A stretch of 64,000 nucleotides of DNA from Mesonia aquimarina (GTDB lineage: Bacteria > Bacteroidota > Bacteroidia > Flavobacteriales > Flavobacteriaceae), in the NCBI RefSeq assembly GCF_003667275.1, contig NZ_RCNV01000009.1, positions 1 through 64,000 on the forward strand, read 5' to 3'. Made by a program: the position numbers and the translations under genes. Shown in pieces: positions 8,017 to 16,902 of this stretch. Positions within the stretch are counted from its first letter, which is position 1. The number at the start of each line of letters is the position of its first letter. The notes beneath the pieces are model-generated. The model was not told where the DNA came from and made no database searches. It was given only the letters and a program-made list of their open reading frames with translations.

Positions 8017-9707
8017 GCTTGTTGCACAATTTACTAAAAAAGATTAATTTCATGGTATGCAAGGAAAAAAAGTATATCAAGAGCAGTTATTCAACAGTTT
8101 TCAGTTGAGTGAACGGGTACCGGCCACTAATTTCTACCGCCGATTGAAAGAAGCCTTAAACTTAGATTTTCTCTATGATCTTACTCGAGGTTTTTACGGC
8201 AGCAGCGGTCAAAAGAGTATAGATCCTGTAGTGTTCTTTAAACTCTGTCTGGTGGGCTATTTAGAGAATATCATCAGCGACCGCAAGCTTATCGAACATA
8301 GCAGTATGCGATTGGATATTCTCTATTTCATTGGTTATGATATTGATGAGGAGCTACCTTGGCACTCCACTATCAGTCGAACACGACAATTATTTCCGGA
8401 AGATGTGTTTGAGTCTGTATTTACCAAAGTCTTCAGCCTTTGCGTAGAAGCCGGGATGGTGAGTGGCCACACTCAAGCTATTGATAGTGCCCCGGTAAAG
8501 GCCAACGCTTCGATGGACACTCTGGAACTAAAAGTACCTGAAGAGGAGTTAGAATCTCATTTGCACAGAGTTCGTCATATTAGTGCGATGGATAAAGATC
8601 AGCCATTTCGTAAGAGTAAGGGTGATAAATCAGACAAAGGTCAACGCAGTATAACGGCTAATGAACAGGAACTCCAGGCGATCTCTAGTCGCAACAAGCG
8701 TTGGAGCAAAGATCAGGATCAGCGACCGGGGTCAGGAAATAAAGGCAGTAAGTATACCAGCAATAAAACGCATTACAGTCCTACCGATCCTGATGCCCGT
8801 ATCAGTGTCAAGCCCGGCAAGGCCAGAAAGCTCAATTACCTGAGTCAGCTAAGTGTAGATACCGGTCATCACGTGATTACCGACATTAGGGCTTACCACG
8901 CTGATGGTAAAGACAATCAGCAATTGCCTGATATAGTTAAGCGCGTAAAGCGCCGCCTGTGGAAGCAGGGATTAGTTTGGGAGAATTGTGTAGCTGACAC
9001 CGGATATAGCTCAGGAGAGCACTACGCATTTTTAGAGGCACAGGGTCTTAAAAGTTTTATACCTGCTCACGGTACTTTTAAAGGCGGTCCTGCTGGATTT
9101 AGATATGTTGAAGACCAAGATCATTACCTGTGCCCACAAGGTAAGATCATCCCCTTTACCAAGGAGTTTAACGATTACAGAACCGGAACTCGAAAGAAAG
9201 AATACCGCTGTCGCAAGCACGTGTGTATCGATTGTCCTATACGCAGCAGCTGTCTAGGAAAAAGCGCACAGGAAAAGAAGTTCAGCGTTACCTATTACCG
9301 AGCAGAATATCAGCGCAACATCGCCCGGGTAGAAAGCCCACAGGGCAGATATATGAAAAGCAAACGGCAAAGCACCGTAGAACCTGTTTTTGGTACACTC
9401 ACTCAATTTGTTGGTCTGCGTAAAGTAAACACTATAGGCTTAAGACAAGCTAACAAGTGTATGCAGCTCTCAGCTATAGCCTACAACCTCAAAAAATACC
9501 TCAAGTTCACTCAAAACCGGGTGAAAAGTGGAGCAGGAATGTTCGCCTTGTTTTTTAAAGTTCACAATGACCTTAAATCGGGAGTATACGTCATTTTAAA
9601 AACACTTCATTCTTCTAATTTGCAAAGGATATAAAAACAAAAAACCTCCTAAAAGCGGTTTAAATAAGTGAGATTTTCTAAGAATTAAAGGCTTGTGCAA
9701 CGGTTAC
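8017..9707 (+). mobile_element. IS1182-like insertion sequence, type B copy 2
   Basis: The 1691 bp element is the same length as copy 1, and I could find only three base differences, all within about 70 bp of the transposase gene. The target duplication is CATTGT (8011-8016 and 9708-9713). It sits at the same position in the recombination-site end as copy 1 but in a site of a different subtype, so the IS recognises the conserved end rather than the whole site. Confidence 0.9.
8057..9634 (+). CDS. IS1182-family transposase, type B copy 2
   Basis: The 525-residue DDE transposase has the domains described for copy 1. It differs by His321 and Pro345-Ala346. Asp143, Asp314 and Glu442 are conserved, so both copies look catalytically intact. 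The identity of the two copies means recent transposition, and recombination between them could delete or invert the 3.6 kb of cassettes in between. Confidence 0.9.
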   Translation: MQGKKVYQEQLFNSFQLSERVPATNFYRRLKEALNLDFLYDLTRGFYGSSGQKSIDPVVFFKLCLVGYLENIISDRKLIEHSSMRLDILYFIGYDIDEELPWHSTISRTRQLFPEDVFESVFTKVFSLCVEAGMVSGHTQAIDSAPVKANASMDTLELKVPEEELESHLHRVRHISAMDKDQPFRKSKGDKSDKGQRSITANEQELQAISSRNKRWSKDQDQRPGSGNKGSKYTSNKTHYSPTDPDARISVKPGKARKLNYLSQLSVDTGHHVITDIRAYHADGKDNQQLPDIVKRVKRRLWKQGLVWENCVADTGYSSGEHYAFLEAQGLKSFIPAHGTFKGGPAGFRYVEDQDHYLCPQGKIIPFTKEFNDYRTGTRKKEYRCRKHVCIDCPIRSSCLGKSAQEKKFSVTYYRAEYQRNIARVESPQGRYMKSKRQSTVEPVFGTLTQFVGLRKVNTIGLRQANKCMQLSAIAYNLKKYLKFTQNRVKSGAGMFALFFKVHNDLKSGVYVILKTLHSSNLQRI

Positions 9708-9712
9708 CATTG

Positions 9713-10621
9713 TTATATGCCGTTTTTTATCCGTTCTATAATTCGTTCGTAATATTGGATTCTATGATTTCCTTGTAACCTTTCTGATATTGTTTCTACT
9801 CCGTTGATATTAAACATCTCAAGTTTGTGTCTTGAATTCTGTTCATACTTTTTTGGATAGAAGTAATAAATTTTATTTGTTACTGGAAATCTGTTTTCAA
9901 CCATTACTCTTGCTCTATAAGTAATAAGCCACCATAAATGCATTTCGACAAAGTCTAGATTCAATCCGAAAATATATATGTCGTGCGTAAAAAATAAATC
10001 AATCCAGCTTTCATAGTTTACGTCACTATTTTTAATTCTTTTGGCAAGTGGCAGAAAGTCTTTCTTTTTATAATTTCCTTTTGTTCCAGTCGCTACATAA
10101 TTCCGCATTTGCTGTAAAAATCCGCTGTACTGTTCATATCCCAAAGTAATTGTTTTAGGTACAGTTTGACTTCCGTGGATATGCCAAATCTTATGGTTTT
10201 GAGTTTGATGAAATCGGAACATATTATATAAACTCTCTTTTATAAATCCTTTATTCCGACAATTTTTAGGTTCAAGTCCAGCAGTTTTTTCAAATGATAA
10301 ATCGTAATTAGTTGTAAGAATATTTTCGATACCTAAATCTAAAATGGATTTATGTAATTGGTTCGGATTCATTTTCCGTGTTTGTGAAGCGATATATTTT
10401 TTGAGTCGGCTTTCTGGTGTTTGATGAGCTCTTGCAGAATTCAAATAGATTTCTTCATAGAGCATTGGAAATGGTTTATTAACTTGATTTAATTTTCGGT
10501 CTATTTTTGCGTATTCAAGCAGTCCATTTATTAAGTCTAACCAAGAATAAGATTCGGTTGCATTATTTATATCATTCCCAATTAACAGGGCTTTTTCATT
10601 CATACTCGAGGTTTTTTTCAA
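9713..10621 (-). CDS. Cassette gene: SIR2-like domain protein, possible NADase-type defence protein
   Basis: The 302-residue protein has the SIR2-like (SIR2_2) pattern: a hydrophobic strand ending in GNDIN (14-18) in place of the usual Gly-Ala-Gly, ILTTNYDLSFEKT (101-113), IWHIHGS (145-151) with the likely catalytic His, and a C-terminal FGLNLDFVEMHLWWL. SIR2-like domains without sirtuin zinc modules occur in anti-phage proteins that consume NAD+. That role here is inference. No partner gene shares the cassette. The stop codon lies in the core GTTATATGCC (9712-9721) and the start is 2 bp from GGCATATAAC (10624-10633). An alternative start is Met7. Confidence 0.78.
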   Translation of the reverse strand: MKKTSSMNEKALLIGNDINNATESYSWLDLINGLLEYAKIDRKLNQVNKPFPMLYEEIYLNSARAHQTPESRLKKYIASQTRKMNPNQLHKSILDLGIENILTTNYDLSFEKTAGLEPKNCRNKGFIKESLYNMFRFHQTQNHKIWHIHGSQTVPKTITLGYEQYSGFLQQMRNYVATGTKGNYKKKDFLPLAKRIKNSDVNYESWIDLFFTHDIYIFGLNLDFVEMHLWWLITYRARVMVENRFPVTNKIYYFYPKKYEQNSRHKLEMFNINGVETISERLQGNHRIQYYERIIERIKNGI

Positions 10622-10630
10622 ATGGCATAT

Positions 10631-10752
10631 AACGGTTTTGTGTATGATTAGTGGCGTGTTTGAGCAACTAATTTAGGAAATAAAAACCGAATAGAAAATC
10701 TGTGAGGATTTTCGTAAGTAGCTTGAACCAGCCATTAATTATACACGGTGTT
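10631..10752 (-). repeat. attC-like site S6
   Basis: The site is almost the same as S1 (GTGTATGATTAGTGGC paired with GCCATTAATTATACAC, plus the GAAAATC/GATTTTC inner hairpin). It separates a SIR2-like cassette from an unrelated one. The next core is GTTCTACGCA at 10750-10759, the same core as the cassette at 4383-5269. Confidence 0.82.
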
Positions 10753-10767
10753 CTACGCAGTTTTTAT

Positions 10768-11298
10768 TCAGTATTTTATTTTTTCCAAGTTCATAATCTT
10801 GTCATATTCGTAAAGAATTCTGTCAGATTCAGAGAACGGAATTTGGTATAAATCACAAACGTTTCTCAATTCGGTTAAATAGTCCAAATATTGAATTATA
10901 TTATCGTTTAAGTTCGTTTTTAATTTCAGTTCGGCTCCGTAAATCATTCGATAAACTCTTTGGTCGATAATTTGATAAATTCTCGGATTCTTAAATCTCA
11001 AAATGGTCGAAGCCATTGGTAAGCGAATTCCTTTGGTTTCGAGCAAATGCATTAAGATTTCGCCAGTCAGAGCAGAATCGATAAATTCCGATTTTCGGTC
11101 AATTTTATTTATCAAATTCAGCGTTTCGTTATTCAATTCAGCGTAACGATTGGTTTTCCACAACACAATTTCGTTTATCAATTCCTGATTAAAGTCAGTT
11201 TTAACGTTATCTAACTTTTTGGTCAGTTCAGGTTGAAAGTTATATTCCAAATTCAGAAGTTCGTCAGTAGATGGATTATGTTCTTGTATTTTCTTCAT
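10768..11298 (-). CDS. Cassette gene: hypothetical protein with a HhH-GPD-like segment
   Basis: The protein has 176 residues. Residues about 85-120 read IRLPMASTILRF then RIYQIIDQRVYRMIYG. This pattern recurs in uncharacterised proteins related to the helix-hairpin-helix DNA glycosylase fold, where an Asp-Arg-like pair follows a helix. The rest is helical and charged, with no signal peptide. DNA-repair or nucleic-acid binding is only a guess. Cassette ends are GTTCTACGCA (10750-10759) and TGCGTAGAAC (11318-11327). Confidence 0.7.
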   Translation of the reverse strand: MKKIQEHNPSTDELLNLEYNFQPELTKKLDNVKTDFNQELINEIVLWKTNRYAELNNETLNLINKIDRKSEFIDSALTGEILMHLLETKGIRLPMASTILRFKNPRIYQIIDQRVYRMIYGAELKLKTNLNDNIIQYLDYLTELRNVCDLYQIPFSESDRILYEYDKIMNLEKIKY

Positions 11299-11324
11299 TT
11301 CGTTGGTTTGGTCAAATTGCGTAG

Positions 11325-11450
11325 AACGGTCCAGTATAACCGTCAGTTACGGGTTAAGTTAGCGATTATTTTCGGTTTGACACAGGCTTTAGCAATTCCG
11401 AGTGGATTCGGACGTAGTCGAATCCGCCGTAATTGCGGTTATACATTGTT
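11325..11450 (-). repeat. attC-like site S7
   Basis: The arms TATAACCG and CGGTTATA and then TTACGG and CCGTAA form a long stem. An inner GGATTCGGACGTAGTCGAATCC hairpin follows. The subtype is shared with S13 (23121-23245). The next core is GTTGCCTACA at 11448-11457. Confidence 0.85.
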
Positions 11451-11464
11451 GCCTACAGTTATTT

Positions 11465-12019
11465 TTATTCATTCTCGATTTTATTCAATTCCGCTATTCT
11501 GTTTTTATGCATTTCAAATATTATTTCAGGATTCCATTCGTCATCTTCTGTTTTTCCGTGTCCCAATGACATTAGTGAAACCAATTTTCCATTTTCTGCG
11601 TAAAATTGGCAAGTCCAAGGTTGCAGAGTGTAATGATTAATTGGCATATATTTTATTGATTCCTCTGCGTAAATAAGTTCTCCGTTTTGTTCGTAATAAA
11701 CTTCTTCGTAAAGAACTGTTTCTTTGTGCGAGTCAATTTGTATAATTCTTTTCCCATTATCAGTTTCGCAAATCCTCCAGAATTCCGTTTTTCCATTAAA
11801 GTCAGTTACGGCATTTACATTTTGGGAACATTTGGAAAGTTCAGCCAAATATTGGTCGTTAATTTCAGACCTTAATTTTTCTTCTTTCTCTAATTCAGTT
11901 TCTGAATCAGAGGCTATTGTTTCAGATTCCGCCACATTTTTTTCAGTTGAGTTGCTTTTTTTCGATTCGCAAGCAGTCAATGAAATCAAGATTATTAATG
12001 TCAGCAGGATTTTTTTCAT
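11465..12019 (-). CDS. Cassette gene: small lipoprotein of unknown function
   Basis: The protein has 184 residues from the ATG at 12017-12019. The longer reading would need TTG inside the cassette core. It has a lipoprotein signal (MKKILLTLIILISLTACES, Cys17), then a Ser/Glu-rich linker, then a globular region with repeated YYEQNGELIYAEE and FYAENGKLVSLMS hairpins typical of surface beta-sheet proteins. The start is 3 bp from the core TGTAGGCAAC (12023-12032), leaving no room for its own promoter. The other end is GTTGCCTACA (11448-11457). Confidence 0.75.
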   Translation of the reverse strand: MKKILLTLIILISLTACESKKSNSTEKNVAESETIASDSETELEKEEKLRSEINDQYLAELSKCSQNVNAVTDFNGKTEFWRICETDNGKRIIQIDSHKETVLYEEVYYEQNGELIYAEESIKYMPINHYTLQPWTCQFYAENGKLVSLMSLGHGKTEDDEWNPEIIFEMHKNRIAELNKIENE

Positions 12020-12029
12020 AATTGTAGGC

Positions 12030-12153
12030 AACGGTCTTGTATAACAATCAGTTGCGGATTGATTGGAAACTAAGATAGCTAAAATTACCGACTTTTATGC
12101 TTGCGCGGTTGTGTCCGCAGGACACAAAGCCGCAATTGTTGTTATACGGTGTT
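12030..12153 (-). repeat. attC-like site S8
   Basis: Near-identical to S4: TATAACAATCAGTTGCGG at the left and CCGCAATTGTTGTTATACGG at the right, with an inner GTGTCCGCAGGACAC hairpin. The next core is GTTATATGGC at 12151-12160. Confidence 0.85.
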
Positions 12154-12192
12154 ATATGGCGTTTTTTTCTTTTAATTAGCTTCGAATATTAT

Positions 12193-12783
12193 CTATTTGT
12201 TTTTACTTGTTTCAAGTATCCACCATATTAATCTGTCTTTTCCGTCATCAAGTTGTTCTTTAATGTTGGTATCGCCTAGTATTGGTTTATCTTTTTGACC
12301 GTAAAGAAAGTTACTGCCATCACGTTTAATTTCATTTCTAAATTTAAATAATGCAGTGATATATCGCTCTTTGTCGTCTGGAACATTTTTATCAAAAGCA
12401 TTATATTCATTCGTTGTATAAAGCTCTAAATCATTTTTATTTATAGTTCCATAGTTACTAATGACATTATATGTATTAACAATTTGTTTAATGGCTGTTT
12501 GCCTGCCTTGTTGTGGGTAAAAACGAACTGCAACTATTGTATTAATTACAAAAATTAAAATCCAACTAGCAATCTGTAATTTTAAATTCAATTTCTTAGT
12601 TAAGAATACTCCCAATATGATAATTACAGAACTGATCCCATATATAATTGGTAAAGCAACAATTGCCTTAAAACCTGGATAAGGGAATAGACTATCAAGT
12701 ATTTTCATTTCTATTAGCAACAAAGCGAACATCAAGATCGGAAATGCAATATTTTTTCTGCTATATTTTGAAGATTTATTCAT
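12193..12783 (-). CDS. Cassette gene: three-helix membrane protein of unknown function
   Basis: The protein has 196 residues. Hydrophobic segments at about 12-30, 38-60 and 70-88 are followed by a roughly 105-residue soluble tail (KQIVNTYNVISNYGTINKND to the end). No known family is recognised. Cassette ends are GTTATATGGC (12151-12160) and GCCATATAAC (12809-12818). Confidence 0.72.
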   Translation of the reverse strand: MNKSSKYSRKNIAFPILMFALLLIEMKILDSLFPYPGFKAIVALPIIYGISSVIIILGVFLTKKLNLKLQIASWILIFVINTIVAVRFYPQQGRQTAIKQIVNTYNVISNYGTINKNDLELYTTNEYNAFDKNVPDDKERYITALFKFRNEIKRDGSNFLYGQKDKPILGDTNIKEQLDDGKDRLIWWILETSKNK

Positions 12784-12815
12784 TCAATACCCGTCTCTTG
12801 TTTTTAATGCCATAT

Positions 12816-12939
12816 AACGTGTTTGTGTATGATTAGTTGCGGAAAAAGACGCGAGTCATTTTCCGCTTAGACCTAAATATAATTAATAAGATTGGATTTC
12901 CGATCGGAAATTCAGCCGCAATTAATTATACACGTTGTT
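12816..12939 (-). repeat. attC-like site S9
   Basis: The arms GTGTATGATTAGTTGCGG and CCGCAATTAATTATACAC pair over most of their length. The inner GGATTTCCGATCGGAAATTC segment forms a second hairpin. The next core is GTTGGCGGTA at 12937-12946. Confidence 0.8.
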
Positions 12940-12950
12940 GGCGGTAGTTT

Positions 12951-13877
12951 TTATTTTGATAGTTCCAATCCAATATTTAAATTTCTCGATATTTCTCTTC
13001 CATTTGGATTTCCTTTTTTAATTATTTCATTTATTGGTATTAACTGTGCATTATTTTGGAATACGAATCGTAAGTAAGAATTTGATTTAAAGTAATCATT
13101 TGTTTTAGAGGTTAATTGAGGTCTAATGACAGAATTCACGCTTTCTTGCTCCTTAGAATCTAAATAATAGCCAATTAATTCAAGACCTATAAAGATTCCA
13201 CTTTCTTTTAATAAAAGTACTTGTTCTGAAACGTCAAAAATAGCGATGTCTTTGCTGAATGAATTAACATCAATTGGTTCGCTACTGTATAACGGTTCCG
13301 ATAACTTATTTTTATCAGAGTCGTAAATATGAATTCTGACGTAGGCTTTAACATTAGTGTTTTTTAATTCTTTTTTTTCTATCACTTTTGAAAATCGGAT
13401 TGAAATTTTATTGATATAATAGTTTTTTGTTTTATCCAAAGGATAAACAGAAGTAATTATTTCGGATTTTGGTTGTAATGGCCAAGACCCAAAGGATTTT
13501 GCACCTTTCAATAATTTAATGCTTTTAGTTTCAGTCGGGTTTCCTGTTAATACAATTTCGTCGAGTTTATAGGACTGAGGTCGTAAAAATATTGTGTCTT
13601 GAATATTTGCGGTTATTATACTTTGGGTTTTATATCCTAATAGTTTAATTTTTATTGAATCAGACACTGCCGATTTCAAATCAAATTTACCATCAATTGA
13701 AGAATAGAATCCTGTATTATTAAATTCTACAGCAACAAACGACAAAGGTACTTTTGTAATGGAATCTACTACAATTACATTTTGAGATTCAGCTTTGTAT
13801 GAACAGAAAAGAAAAAAATAAATTAAAAGATGTTTAAATATTTTACTGAAAATCATTTCTGCTTTTGTGTTTTTCAA
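12951..13877 (-). CDS. Cassette gene: exported protein with carboxypeptidase-regulatory-like domain
   Basis: The protein has 308 residues with an N-terminal signal segment (about 13-32; Met8 is an alternative start). Residues 33-110 form a CarbopepD_reg_2-like beta-sandwich (VIVVDSITKVPLSFVAVEF, then YSSIDGKFDL, then IKIKLLGYKTQSI), ending in LDEIVLTG as in TonB-plug-linked proteins. The C-terminal 190 residues are a beta-rich domain without a TonB barrel. It probably sits in the cell envelope. Cassette ends are GTTGGCGGTA (12937-12946) and TACCGCCAAC (13880-13889). Confidence 0.78.
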   Translation of the reverse strand: MKNTKAEMIFSKIFKHLLIYFFLFCSYKAESQNVIVVDSITKVPLSFVAVEFNNTGFYSSIDGKFDLKSAVSDSIKIKLLGYKTQSIITANIQDTIFLRPQSYKLDEIVLTGNPTETKSIKLLKGAKSFGSWPLQPKSEIITSVYPLDKTKNYYINKISIRFSKVIEKKELKNTNVKAYVRIHIYDSDKNKLSEPLYSSEPIDVNSFSKDIAIFDVSEQVLLLKESGIFIGLELIGYYLDSKEQESVNSVIRPQLTSKTNDYFKSNSYLRFVFQNNAQLIPINEIIKKGNPNGREISRNLNIGLELSK

Positions 13878-13886
13878 ATTACCGCC

Positions 13887-14009
13887 AACGGTCTCGGCTA
13901 TGAGTAGTTGCGTGGGTTAGCACTTAACTTTGCAAGTACACACCAAGTTGGAAATTCCTCAGGAATTTCCAAAGTAGGCGAGAAAAAGCAATTACTTATA
14001 GCCATTGTT
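13887..14009 (-). repeat. attC-like site S10
   Basis: The outer arms GGCTATGAGTA and TACTTATAGCC pair. The inner GGAAATTCCTCAGGAATTTCC is a strong hairpin. The terminal AACGG and CATTGTT are conserved. The next core is GTTGTGCGT at 14007-14015. Confidence 0.8.
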
Positions 14010-14024
14010 GTGCGTTCGTTTTTT

Positions 14025-15314
14025 TTAGTGTCTGTTATCACAAAGTATTTGTATTTCTGGTTCTGTTTCCTCTAAAATTGTGATTGACGGACATCCAAAA
14101 CTATGACCTACAAATCCAAACACAACGCTAGCTTTGTTTTTTATTATTTCACCTGTCCATTGGGATTGCTGTATATCTTCTTCATTTTCACTTTCCGCAA
14201 TTTTTAGTCCTGTTAGGTATGTCGATTCCCCATCGTAATAGTTTGTATTTAATATTTCTGATTTTGAAATTTTATCTACTATTACTAAATGGTAACTGCT
14301 TATATTTTCTGTGGGTTTTTGTAAATAATAATCATATTTTTCTGTCGCAAAAAAATAGGTACTCAAGTCAATTTTGTTCTTTAAGTCTTTAGCGATTGGA
14401 AATTGATTATTTTCAATTGTTGTCCAAACAATCGGTTTTATTTTACCTGTTTGAAAAGGATTTTCTTTACCTACATATACTAAATTCTCATCCCGGTTAG
14501 AAATATTCTTACCTAGATCAAATCCGAACATATAATCAAATTCATCGTTTCTATAGTCGCTTGAAGGTCCATAAGGGTTCATACAAGCTATTACAGGCAA
14601 GTCATTGACATTGTAAGTTTGTATTTTATCGCTTGAGATTAAATAGACAAATACTTTATCTGATTCTGATATATTTGAATACTTAAGAAATTTCTTCCTT
14701 TGACTTTTATTAAGTTTTATTGTGTCTTTTTCTAAATCACTTTCGGTAAAAATCGAATTTCTATTTTTATTACCGATTTGGTTATAAGCATCTTCAAAAT
14801 AAGTTTCGGACAGGTTTAAAAACGCTGTTCTCGTTTTTCCGTCTTTTTCTTTATAGAAAGAAGAAGCGTAATATAATTTAATATCTGATTGAACAAAGGA
14901 ATTTGATAAAAACCCATTAAATACATATACTGTATCCTTTTCTTTGCTAGAAAGCATCTGGCTTTGAACTCCAACCCATTTTCCAACAATCAATTTACCA
15001 GCGTCATTAATTGTGTCGGTGATTTTTGTGTACTCTACTAATCTTAAAGATGTGTTTAATGGAAATTTACCCAAAACTTTTCCATCTGGGGAATCTCTAT
15101 AATTTAAACCTGACTTGGCAATCACGTATTTATGTTCATAATGTGTTGGTTGTACTTTCTCCTTTTTTTCTATGGAATCTTTTGGCTGTTCAAACGATTT
15201 TTTTTGTTCAACTTGTTCTTCAGTTCCTGTCGTTTGTTGGCCGCTTGTTTTTTCTTTACAACCAAAAGTCAAAAGTAGAATTGATAGAAAAATTAGTTGT
15301 AAATGAATTTTCAT
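14025..15314 (-). CDS. Cassette gene: lipoprotein with SH3-like domain
   Basis: The protein has 429 residues. It has a lipoprotein signal (MKIHLQLIFLSILLLTFGC, Cys19) and a Gln/Glu/Lys-rich linker to about residue 58. A bacterial SH3-like domain at about 62-125 (YVIAKSGLNYRDSPDGKVLG is its typical start) and a large C-terminal region of unknown fold follow. Related flavobacterial proteins are uncharacterised envelope lipoproteins. This is one of the longest single-gene cassettes. Its ends are GTTGTGCGT (14007-14015) and ACGCACAAC (15341-15349). Confidence 0.75.
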   Translation of the reverse strand: MKIHLQLIFLSILLLTFGCKEKTSGQQTTGTEEQVEQKKSFEQPKDSIEKKEKVQPTHYEHKYVIAKSGLNYRDSPDGKVLGKFPLNTSLRLVEYTKITDTINDAGKLIVGKWVGVQSQMLSSKEKDTVYVFNGFLSNSFVQSDIKLYYASSFYKEKDGKTRTAFLNLSETYFEDAYNQIGNKNRNSIFTESDLEKDTIKLNKSQRKKFLKYSNISESDKVFVYLISSDKIQTYNVNDLPVIACMNPYGPSSDYRNDEFDYMFGFDLGKNISNRDENLVYVGKENPFQTGKIKPIVWTTIENNQFPIAKDLKNKIDLSTYFFATEKYDYYLQKPTENISSYHLVIVDKISKSEILNTNYYDGESTYLTGLKIAESENEEDIQQSQWTGEIIKNKASVVFGFVGHSFGCPSITILEETEPEIQILCDNRH

Positions 15315-15346
15315 AATTGTTTCGTTCGGTTTTCAAAATGACGCAC

Positions 15347-15532
15347 AACGGTTTTGTATATGGATCGTAGCGTGTAAATTAGCGATTATTTTCGAATTAA
15401 ACACAAGCCGAATTTTTTAATTTTCTTATTATCTTTTTTTCTCAATAAGCCAAATTAAAAAATTTGGCGGACTTGCAAATATGCCTTAACTTTGATTAGG
15501 CAACTAATTAGCTATGAGCTATATACGTTGTT
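15347..15532 (-). repeat. attC-like site S11 (long subtype)
   Basis: The site is 186 bp. It shares TCGTAGCGTGTAAAT, ACACAAGCCGAATTTTT and an AAATTTGGCGGACTTGCAAAT segment with S5. The outer part pairs TATATGGATCGTAGC with the AGCTATGAGCTATATACG side. The next core is GTTGGCAGTT at 15530-15539. Confidence 0.78.
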
Positions 15533-15545
15533 GGCAGTTGTTTTT

Positions 15546-16748
15546 TTATAATTGGCTTAATTCTAATTCTTTAATTTCTTTAGTATTTTTATCCTGAAAA
15601 GTTAATTTAGCTTTGGATTTATTCACTTTTAAAGTTAGATTTAGAATTTCGCAGTAATCCATTTTTTCATAATTAATAGTATCAAATTTTAAAATTTTAT
15701 CTCCTAGGTTAATTTTACCTTTTAATGATTTATCCCATATTATACCAACTACAATTTCATTGTCATTATTTAGAACTGGTTCAATAGGCCACATTTTTTT
15801 AGATAATTCCATAGACTTTCCCTCATTAAAACTTTCTAACCAAAATCTTTTTTTTCTATAGTCTAAGGTAACTTTTCCATATTTCAATAACTCTGAGCCA
15901 ATTCGAGAAGTTTCTCCATAAGTAGTTTTAGTAATTACATTTTTAAAATCTATATCTCCTATTTTTAATTTAGGAATTTTCAAGGCTAAATGTTCCTTTT
16001 CATTTGCAGTACCGAATAATCCCATACTAAATGTACCAACATTTTTTGCGAGAGTTTCAAAAATATCTACTTGTGATTGAAGTTGATGATAAGCTGTATT
16101 AGAAACAACATAAAAGTCATTATCGCCACTATCAAATAATACATATCCATTTCCTTCGTGTTTTTCTTTTATCAGTTTTATTGGGATGAATGGACTACTT
16201 TGAATTTTGTTAACTTTCATCTCGATTGCATCTCGTTTTTTCAATCCCAAATTCTTACTATTATCTGTTAGAATAATTTCATTTTTTTGAGAGTCAAATT
16301 GAATTGTTGAATTTCTCAATAAATTACTACCAATAATACCGTCAATTTTGAAACACTCAAAAATAGGATTTAAGCCCTTTTTTGAGACAAATGCAGGAAT
16401 TTCTTTAAATTTTATTTCATTAATTATAATCTCTGGTATGGATACAACTTCTAAACTATCTGTGATACCAGACTGGTCTTTTATTTTTACACTTCCAAGT
16501 TTATTAGTTTTAATCAAATCGTATAAATTTTCTGATATTGCTGTTGTCGCACCAGTATCTAATAGAAAATCATATTCATTTTGGTTTATTAAAACTTTGA
16601 TTATTATTTTTCCGTTTTTATTTTCATATTTCATTTTACTGAAATATTCTTTATTTTCCACAAAACCTTGATTAGCATTAATTGTTTGTTGCGAATAAGT
16701 TTTGATAAAAATTAAAAGCGAAACTATTATTAATAATTTACTGTTCAT
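15546..16748 (-). CDS. Cassette gene: retropepsin-like aspartic protease with C-terminal PDZ-like domain
   Basis: The protein has 400 residues with a signal peptide (about 1-19). Residues 45-160 contain an aspartyl protease half with FLLDTGATTAISE (catalytic Asp near 63) and IDGIIGSNLLRNSTIQFD. A second related half follows with VLFDSGDNDFYVVSN and RIGSELLKYGKVTLDYRKKRFWL. The last 80 residues resemble a PDZ domain (GKINLGDKILKFDTINYE). The type is common in Bacteroidota as an exported protease of unknown substrate. Cassette ends are GTTGGCAGTT (15530-15539) and AACTGCCAAC (16767-16776). Confidence 0.85.
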   Translation of the reverse strand: MNSKLLIIVSLLIFIKTYSQQTINANQGFVENKEYFSKMKYENKNGKIIIKVLINQNEYDFLLDTGATTAISENLYDLIKTNKLGSVKIKDQSGITDSLEVVSIPEIIINEIKFKEIPAFVSKKGLNPIFECFKIDGIIGSNLLRNSTIQFDSQKNEIILTDNSKNLGLKKRDAIEMKVNKIQSSPFIPIKLIKEKHEGNGYVLFDSGDNDFYVVSNTAYHQLQSQVDIFETLAKNVGTFSMGLFGTANEKEHLALKIPKLKIGDIDFKNVITKTTYGETSRIGSELLKYGKVTLDYRKKRFWLESFNEGKSMELSKKMWPIEPVLNNDNEIVVGIIWDKSLKGKINLGDKILKFDTINYEKMDYCEILNLTLKVNKSKAKLTFQDKNTKEIKELELSQL

Positions 16749-16773
16749 ATTGTGTTCTTTTTAAATAACTGCC

Positions 16774-16895
16774 AACGGTCAAGTATAAGCGTAGTGCGGG
16801 AATTCGGAGCTATTCACTGTCCACCCGCCCAAAACTTTGATAAATCAAAATACTTTATTTGAGCCACTCAGACCGCATTACGCTTATACAATGTT
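16774..16895 (-). repeat. attC-like site S12
   Basis: The arms GTATAAGCGTAGTGCGG and CCGCATTACGCTTATAC pair almost completely. The inner AAACTTTGATAAATCAAAAT forms a weak hairpin. The next core is GTTGTAGGTA at 16893-16902, whose partner lies 6.2 kb away at 23114-23123. Confidence 0.85.
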
Positions 16896-16902
16896 GTAGG
16901 TA

